Part shown: positions 62,219 through 64,000 of the stretch, one piece after another
Layout of the letters: every line of letters starts with the position of its first letter
Numbering within the stretch: the first letter of the stretch is position 1
NCBI GenBank assembly: GCA_033782935.1
Contig: JAWQEG010004826.1
Span: 5,001 to 69,000, forward strand
Direction of reading: 5' to 3'
DNA from: Petrolisthes cinctipes
Taxonomy: Eukaryota > Arthropoda > Malacostraca > Decapoda > Porcellanidae
DNA: 64,000 nt
The notes under the pieces: model-generated
Told to the model about the DNA's origin: nothing
What the model saw: the letters and a program-made list of their open reading frames with translations, nothing else
The model's database searches: none
Program-made: the position numbers and the translations under genes

Positions 62219-62390
62219 TGTACTATCAAAGACAAAACTCGTGTCGTGAAACCTGGTGAAAATATATGGTAGAAGGCTAAACATACTGGGCATGAATGAA
62301 CGTTACTGTGGTGGAGTTTTCATTATGTTTCACAAGTTTTATTAAATCATTGGACATGACAGCGACACGAGTTTTGTCTTTGATAGTACA
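62219..62390. mobile_element. MITE with GTACTATCAAAGACAAAACT ends
   Basis: TACTATCAAAGACAAAACTC ... GAGTTTTGTCTTTGATAGTAC, about 30-bp near-perfect inverted repeats including GTGTCG / CGACAC. Confidence 0.88.
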
Positions 62391-62599
62391 GAATTCATAC
62401 ATACTGTACAGAGAAACTGACCATTCATGTGAGCCTGTCCCCTTTATACCGAGGATATAATTTAAGAGGTCTTTTTTATGGTGTACAGACAGTGTAATTT
62501 TTTTTATATTTGTAAGATCTTCTAGGAGGAAATCAGACAGTCCGGTGGTGATAACTCCAGGCCTACAGACAGACTATCACAATCAGCTGTAACGCTCTA

Positions 62600-62640
62600 C
62601 AAAGGTACTGTACTGTTGTAACGCTCTACAAAGGTACTGT
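62600..62640. repeat. About 33-bp tandem duplication
   Basis: GTAACGCTCTACAAAGGTAC occurs twice. Confidence 0.8.
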
Positions 62641-62668
62641 ACTGTACTTCCAAAACACTGGATATTAA

Positions 62669-62830
62669 TTAAGAGGGTAGTATAGTGTTGGTAAATCTGG
62701 ACCAACTGATTCCACCAAACTATTCCAAGCAACAGGTCATCATTATTTTTGCTAATTTGGTCCTGTTTCCAGGCATACTTTGGAGGAATCAAGGTTTTCT
62801 AATGTATTAAAAGTATACTATTCCCTCAAC
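62669..62830. mobile_element. TTAA MITE, 'GTAAATCTGG' subfamily
   Basis: TTAAGAGGGTAGTATAGTG ... AAGTATACTATTCCCTCAAC. Confidence 0.85.
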
Positions 62831-63240
62831 AACTTCACCCATAGAAAAACCTCTAAACCGGTAAATATGTCGCATAAAATAACAATAAAACCAAAGAGAG
62901 AGAGAGAGAGAGAGGGAACGTCATTGGCTCAATATAGTATACAGGTACAAATAAAATAGCATTGAATAAAGAAAGTAAAATTGACCGGGGAAATACTATT
63001 CAGGAACGACAAAACCCTCTCCTGGAACAAGACTGGACTGAAAACAGTAACGATGGCAGCACAATACCAAGGGATATAATTATAATGCTAAGCAGAGGAA
63101 GGAATACAGTACATAAAATGAGGAGGGACATTCGGCTTTGAAAGAAAAACAAGAAAAGAAGATGGAAGAACTGAATCTGAACCAGGTGGCCAGGAGACGA
63201 AGAGGAAAAATGCAATTACAGATACAGTATAACAATGTAT

Positions 63241-63694
63241 GGTTGGCCACAGGAATTCTTACACAGGCTACCGTATATGGAAAAAGGGTCATTCATTATT
63301 CTGGAAATACTGCAATGAATGGTCTACCAAGTGACTCGGTGATTGCAAAACAACAAACCCAATAATAATGTTGTTGTATTGCAGTTATATAGTCTGACAT
63401 TTTCTATATGTTGCAAACCCTCAAAAATAACTGTGTGTGTGTGTGTAAGAAAATAAAGGTGTGTGTGTGTGTAAGAAAATAACTGTGTGTGTGTGTAAGA
63501 AAATAACTGTGTGTGTGTGTAAGAAAATAACTGTGTGTGTGTTTAAGAAAATAAATGTGTGTGTGTGTGTGTAAGAAAATAACTGTGTGTGTGTGTAAGA
63601 AAATAACTCTGTGTGTGTGTGTGTGTGTGTGTGTAAGAAAATAACTGTGTGTGTGTGTGTGTGTGTGTGTAAGAATTCTTGTGGCCAATAGTAC
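63241..63694. mobile_element. 'GGCCACAGGAATTCTTAC' MITE, most complete copy
   Basis: GGTTGGCCACAGGAATTCTT ... AAGAATTCTTGTGGCCAATAGTAC; the right half carries an expanded (GT)n AAGAAAATAACT array (63430-63670). Confidence 0.85.
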
Positions 63695-64000
63695 AATGTT
63701 AGTACCAAATGCCCTACTGTACTGTATATGGATTGGTAATGTTATTTTTTCTGATGTTACTGTATTGTTTTACTCTTCCTATTTCCAGGGAGGTTAAATG
63801 ATCCTTCTCAAATAGGTTTTCCATAATCATTCTACTGTATCTATAGTCCACTATTCTCTAGCTGATTGTAAATGCCACAAATGCCATCAGCATTACTTTG
63901 TTTACTCTAGGACTGAAGTGGTGTTGTTCGTTACCACCAGATGTCACTGTAAGCACAAGGTTGGTTGGTGGAGTTTTTATCGACTCTTAAATAAATAACA
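63695..64000. other. End of window, nothing recognised
   Basis: AT-rich; AGTACCAAATGCCC at 63700 echoes the 'GGGCATTTGGT' repeat. Confidence 0.4.

Noticed and set aside
4817..63670. CRISPR-like arrays among the evenly spaced repeats
   Set aside because: Units are contiguous tandem repeats with no unique spacers, in a eukaryotic intron setting.

Overview
The window is nuclear DNA of an invertebrate animal, most likely an arthropod; the repeat-rich, MITE-rich, microsatellite-rich style and a (TTAGG)n-type interstitial telomere tract would fit a decapod crustacean (species-level guess is inference). It holds one recognisable gene, on the + strand: the 3' ~95% of a laminin alpha-chain gene of the LanA / alpha3-5 class. 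I could join 54 GT-AG exons (positions 552 to 50718) into one uninterrupted frame of 10,461 nt (3,486 residues plus stop); every junction keeps phase. The first exons (signal peptide and most of the LN domain) lie upstream of the window.

Protein layout, numbering from the first residue in the window: end of LN domain (1-68), LE (laminin EGF-like) repeats 1-11 (about 69-620), the domain IV B region (about 620-1150), LE 12-16a (about 1157-1375), laminin IV A (L4) domain (1376-1560), LE 16b-22 (about 1565-1897), the coiled-coil domains II/I (about 1898-2465), LG1-LG3 (about 2470-3040), an acidic/threonine-rich linker (3044-3125), LG4-LG5 (about 3130-3486). The 3'UTR follows with two AATAAA signals.

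The most interesting item is an unexpected long open exon inside intron 25 (22275-23169): it starts with ATG and a clear signal peptide, encodes a 298-residue Gln/Ser/Arg/Tyr-rich secreted region, and ends in a phase-1 GTGAGC donor that fits exactly onto the phase-1 LE exon 26. It looks like an alternative first exon producing a short-arm-less laminin alpha of about 2,019 residues, analogous in logic to the vertebrate LAMA3A transcript. A 30-nt phase-symmetric microexon candidate lies at 43819-43848 between the linker and LG4.

A second theme is that a large share of the intronic tandem repeats start exactly at, and include, the exon's 5' splice site: exons 1, 6, 7, 15, 21, 25, 29, 38 and 47 have tandem copies of exon end plus GT donor, and exons 10, 26, 37 and 42 are followed at once by minisatellites.

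The rest (introns, and all of 51.5-64 kb) is packed with short nonautonomous inverted-repeat elements: a large palindromic family flanked by TTAA (about 30 copies), several families with GTAC/TA-bordered ends (mariner-like and others), tRNA-related SINE-like pieces, and long simple-sequence tracts, including a 1.2-kb polypurine tract and an inverted G-rich/C-rich minisatellite. I see no second protein-coding gene and no functional transposase.
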